From a virus, in IMG/VR virus record IMGVR_UViG_3300032282_004007, positions 1-60,814 of that record: a stretch of 60,814 nt of DNA. One strand, 5' to 3'. The first letter of the stretch is position 1. Every line of letters begins with the position of its first letter. The notes below the pieces were generated by a model, which saw nothing but the letters and a program-made list of their open reading frames with translations, searched no databases and was not told the origin of the DNA. Of this stretch, positions 58,345 to 60,814 are shown piece after piece. The position numbers and the translations under genes are program-made.

Positions 58345-60249
58345 ATGTCACAAATAGTAAAACTGCGTAGGAGTAGTGTACCCGGTCAAAAACCCACTAA
58401 CTCAAATTTACAATTAGGCGAATTAGCGTTAAACACTACCGACGGTAAAGTTTACATGGCTGTTTCCGGTTCTCTCGGACCATCAGTTGAAGAATTAATT
58501 TCAACAAACACGGTTAATACTGGTTCAATCAATGTTAGTGGTAGTATTAATTTAATTGGTGATCAAAATGTTACTGGTTCAGTTATCGCAACATCATTTG
58601 TTGGTAATGGTAGCGGACTAACAAATATTGGTTACACAGAAAAATTATTTTACGTTAGCGAGGATGGAAATGATTTAAATGATGGTAAAACATTATCTAC
58701 CGCATTTAGAACTATTAAAGCAGCGGCATTAGCGGCAGCAGATTTAGTTGCATTAAATCCTCCAAACCCATATCCGTATAGAACAAGTATTCATGTTAAA
58801 ACAGGTTATTATGTTGAGGAAGCACCAATAGTGTTAGTTAATAACGTATCAGTTTTAGGTGATGATTTAAGATCAGTAGTTGTTCGTCCAACGGATGCAA
58901 CAAAGAACCAGAATTTGTTTTTAATGAACAATGCAACATATGTTCATGGTCTTAGATTAGAGGGTTGTGAAATTGATGATTTAGAAAACCCAAGAAATGG
59001 TTTCTTTTTTGCTTTCCAACCAGGAGCATATATCACAACGTCACCATACGTTCAAAACTGTTCAGCAATTAATACACCATTCTCTAAGTTCTATACTCCA
59101 TTAGATTTTGATAATGGTAACCCACTAGTTGGTAATGGTCCTGGAGGAATGTTAATTGATGATTCAGTACTAGACCCGTATAGCCCACTTCACTCAATGA
59201 TTGTGGATTCATATACACAGGTTGCCTTCAATGGTATTGGTATGTGTGCAAGAGGTAGAGGTTATGGTCAAATGGTATCGTTCTTTACTAACTTTAGTAG
59301 AGTTGGTGTTTATTGTATTGATGGTGGGCACGCTTCATTATTAAACTCAAACACAACATTTGGTGATTATGGTTTACGTTCCAAAGGAATGAGAATTTTA
59401 GTTAAACCAGATACAACAATAGTAACAGGTACAACAGTTGACCCAACGGCGTCGGCATATATTGCAACAAAGAAAACACAAATCCAATCATATATGATGT
59501 CACAATTAGCACTTTATGGTACTTATGCGTCATCTTATAGTAATACTGGGTCAACAATATATCAATCAACAATAAAAGATTCTGGTTTATTATTAAATGC
59601 AATTTGTGATGATTTATTATCACCAGTTGTTACCCGTGTTTCACAAATAGCATCAGGATTTTTTATCGGTCAAGATACATCTGTGGGTAGTGTTTATACA
59701 TTACCTGTTCAAAGCGGATTCACACAAGGCGCAATTGCTGCCTTCCCTGTAACTTCAGGCCACACTGGTATTGCTGAAGATTTTGTTTTAGCATATCAAT
59801 ACATTAGAGATTATTTTGTAAATGATCCTGATAATATATTTGGTTCAATAAGCGGCGCAACAATTACAAAAATAAGTCAATTATTAAGTGTTGTCGAAGA
59901 TACTGTACAACGAGTAATTGTTGATCAAGCAGGCGGTGATTTATTAGTTGAATTTGGTTCATTAATCACATCAACGTCACATGATTTCTCATATGCAGGT
60001 TCAGGTGTTAACTTTTTAGCACTTCCTGTTAACCAAGGTGGTGTGGGTGTTACAAATTTAGATATTAGAATTTATCAAGAAAGTGGTGGTAGAGTTTATT
60101 ATACTGCTGGTGATGAAACCGGTGACCAATATCAAGGTAATGATTTCGTTATTAGACAAAAGACAGGAACTATTGAGGGTAGAACATTTTATAAATCAAT
60201 ATCGTCAGTAATTACACCAATAAACTTAGCATTAGAGAGTAACTTTTAA
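58345..60249 (+). CDS. Tail fibre/tailspike with beta-helix domain
   Basis: The 634-residue protein begins with a fibre attachment signature (MSQIVKLRRSSVPGQKPTNS, LQLGELALNTTDGKVYMAVS). After short beta repeats comes a pectate-lyase-like right-handed beta-helix (YVSEDGNDLNDGKTLSTAFR, IHVKTGYYVEEAPIVLVNNV, GGMLIDDSVLDPY, GYGQMVSFFTNFSRVGVYCI), about residues 105-350. The C-terminal part is helical then beta-rich. Such beta-helices often carry polysaccharide binding or depolymerising activity; no catalytic residues can be assigned by eye. It has its own promoter, leader and Shine-Dalgarno. Confidence 0.82.
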   Translation: MSQIVKLRRSSVPGQKPTNSNLQLGELALNTTDGKVYMAVSGSLGPSVEELISTNTVNTGSINVSGSINLIGDQNVTGSVIATSFVGNGSGLTNIGYTEKLFYVSEDGNDLNDGKTLSTAFRTIKAAALAAADLVALNPPNPYPYRTSIHVKTGYYVEEAPIVLVNNVSVLGDDLRSVVVRPTDATKNQNLFLMNNATYVHGLRLEGCEIDDLENPRNGFFFAFQPGAYITTSPYVQNCSAINTPFSKFYTPLDFDNGNPLVGNGPGGMLIDDSVLDPYSPLHSMIVDSYTQVAFNGIGMCARGRGYGQMVSFFTNFSRVGVYCIDGGHASLLNSNTTFGDYGLRSKGMRILVKPDTTIVTGTTVDPTASAYIATKKTQIQSYMMSQLALYGTYASSYSNTGSTIYQSTIKDSGLLLNAICDDLLSPVVTRVSQIASGFFIGQDTSVGSVYTLPVQSGFTQGAIAAFPVTSGHTGIAEDFVLAYQYIRDYFVNDPDNIFGSISGATITKISQLLSVVEDTVQRVIVDQAGGDLLVEFGSLITSTSHDFSYAGSGVNFLALPVNQGGVGVTNLDIRIYQESGGRVYYTAGDETGDQYQGNDFVIRQKTGTIEGRTFYKSISSVITPINLALESNF

Positions 60250-60260
60250 AATATAGGAAT

Positions 60261-60614
60261 ATGCCAATAGTAAATAATTTACCGTTAAATAAATTCAGAT
60301 TGATCACCGCAAATTTAAGTAGTGGTGATAATGTGATATATCAAGAAGATTTAGATGTTGCATCAATTGTATTGTCTTGTCAAATAACAAACATTACTGG
60401 AACAACGCAAACAGCAACAATACAAATTCAAAAGAGCGGAACAACTGGAAATAATATCACATTATTTAAGAACGGTGTGATACCCCCTAACGAATCATTT
60501 AATCCAATAGGTGGTAAAGTAGTTCTTGAAAGAAATGACGCGCTCATTATAAATACTAATCAAACAGGTGCATTAGATGTGGTGTTATCTGTTCTTGAGA
60601 ATGCAATTAACTAA
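60261..60614 (+). CDS. Small beta structural protein
   Basis: A 117-residue beta protein (PLNKFRLITANLSSGDNVIY, QTATIQIQKSGTTGNNITLF, ALIINTNQTGALDVVLSVLE). Small proteins of this kind are often found downstream of fibre genes in marine T4-like phages and may be fibre tips or decoration proteins. Not identified further. It is 11 bases after the beta-helix gene stop. Confidence 0.65.
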   Translation: MPIVNNLPLNKFRLITANLSSGDNVIYQEDLDVASIVLSCQITNITGTTQTATIQIQKSGTTGNNITLFKNGVIPPNESFNPIGGKVVLERNDALIINTNQTGALDVVLSVLENAIN

Positions 60615-60623
60615 GGATAAAAA

Positions 60624-60814
60624 ATGTCTAAATTAATAGGTAGAAAACCAGTTGAAACAAAATTATCGGATTTACAAAATAATCATTTACCAATATATGA
60701 TTCAGGAAGTAGGTCGTGGAGCACAATAGACGCTGCAGATTTAGTATCTGGTAGTGCGATTACTGGTGGAACAAACACCTTTACCGCTGATCAAATTATT
60801 AGCGGAAGTTTAGA
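60624..60814 (+). CDS. Fibre protein, N-terminal part (runs off the window)
   Basis: ATG 60624 opens a frame that remains open to the right edge. It starts MSKLIGRKPVETKLSDLQNN and contains TGGTNTFTADQIISGSL, the kind of short beta repeat found in the other fibre genes here. The end is outside the window. Confidence 0.6.
   Translation, partial: MSKLIGRKPVETKLSDLQNNHLPIYDSGSRSWSTIDAADLVSGSAITGGTNTFTADQIISGSL

Overview
The window reads as a contiguous, AT-rich piece of a large T4-like (contractile-tailed) phage genome, almost certainly infecting a member of the Bacteroidota. The T4-type evidence is direct: a gp32-like ssDNA-binding protein, UvsX/RecA recombinase, 5' nuclease, gp41 helicase, zinc/TOPRIM primase, gp47/gp46 (Mre11/Rad50-type) pair, gp25 and gp6 baseplate wedge proteins. 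The host assignment rests on promoters of the TTTG-N19/20-TAnnTTTG type, few Shine-Dalgarno sequences, a Bacteroidota-style sigma-70 protein, a small histone H1-like (Hc1) protein and a DUF6576-like C-terminal motif. It is inference, not proof. No tRNA, integrase, transposase or CRISPR array was seen.

Layout. 1-304: end of a LamG-like structural gene. 402-5159: replication/recombination block (gp32, uvsX, 5' nuclease, an internally duplicated protein, gp41). 5283-7193: class II (B12-dependent) ribonucleotide reductase, followed by a compact structured RNA candidate. 7401-32013: baseplate/tail/adhesin block starting with gp25 and gp6, then very large structural proteins. One of these, 2,876 residues long, has about 1,000 residues of Thr-Pro repeats, and the following genes carry the same repeats next to small cysteine-rich beta domains. 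32052-39519: second recombination/replication block (RuvC-like resolvase, a probable small RNA, primase, PD-(D/E)XK nuclease, gp47, a coiled coil, a DUF1360-like membrane protein, a DHH-like protein, gp46). 39557-43586: ClpP-like protease, an isolated zinc-ribbon gene with a structured leader, an overlapping membrane/coiled-coil cluster that could be the lysis module, and small unknowns. 43624-49814: phage sigma factor, a four-helix membrane protein with an apparent -1 frameshift extension into Thr-Pro repeats, an amidase-like protein and virion-type proteins. 49866-54954: small genes including the Hc1-like protein, a minus-strand pair, a NusG homologue, an AAA ATPase, thioredoxin and glutaredoxin. 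55045-60814: tail-fibre genes with repeats and a beta-helix.

How it fits together. The replication genes form a near-complete T4-type replisome and recombination-dependent replication set. The RNR plus thioredoxin/glutaredoxin supply deoxynucleotides. The sigma factor and NusG homologue probably redirect host RNA polymerase. A recurring element, TATTTAT (best form CTATTTATATTA, identical on both strands at two genes), sits immediately upstream of most structural genes and is the best candidate for the late promoter. A second, host-like element (TGTATATTA or TAnnTTTG) precedes replication and small early-type genes.

The most unusual observations are: (1) the A AAA AAG slippery site that would fuse a membrane/coiled-coil protein to a Thr-Pro tail; (2) the Thr-Pro/cysteine-module adhesin cassette; (3) two intergenic structured-RNA candidates; (4) an isolated mRNA whose predicted 5' end is perfectly complementary to the sequence just before its terminator; and (5) a DHH-like protein inserted between gp47 and gp46.
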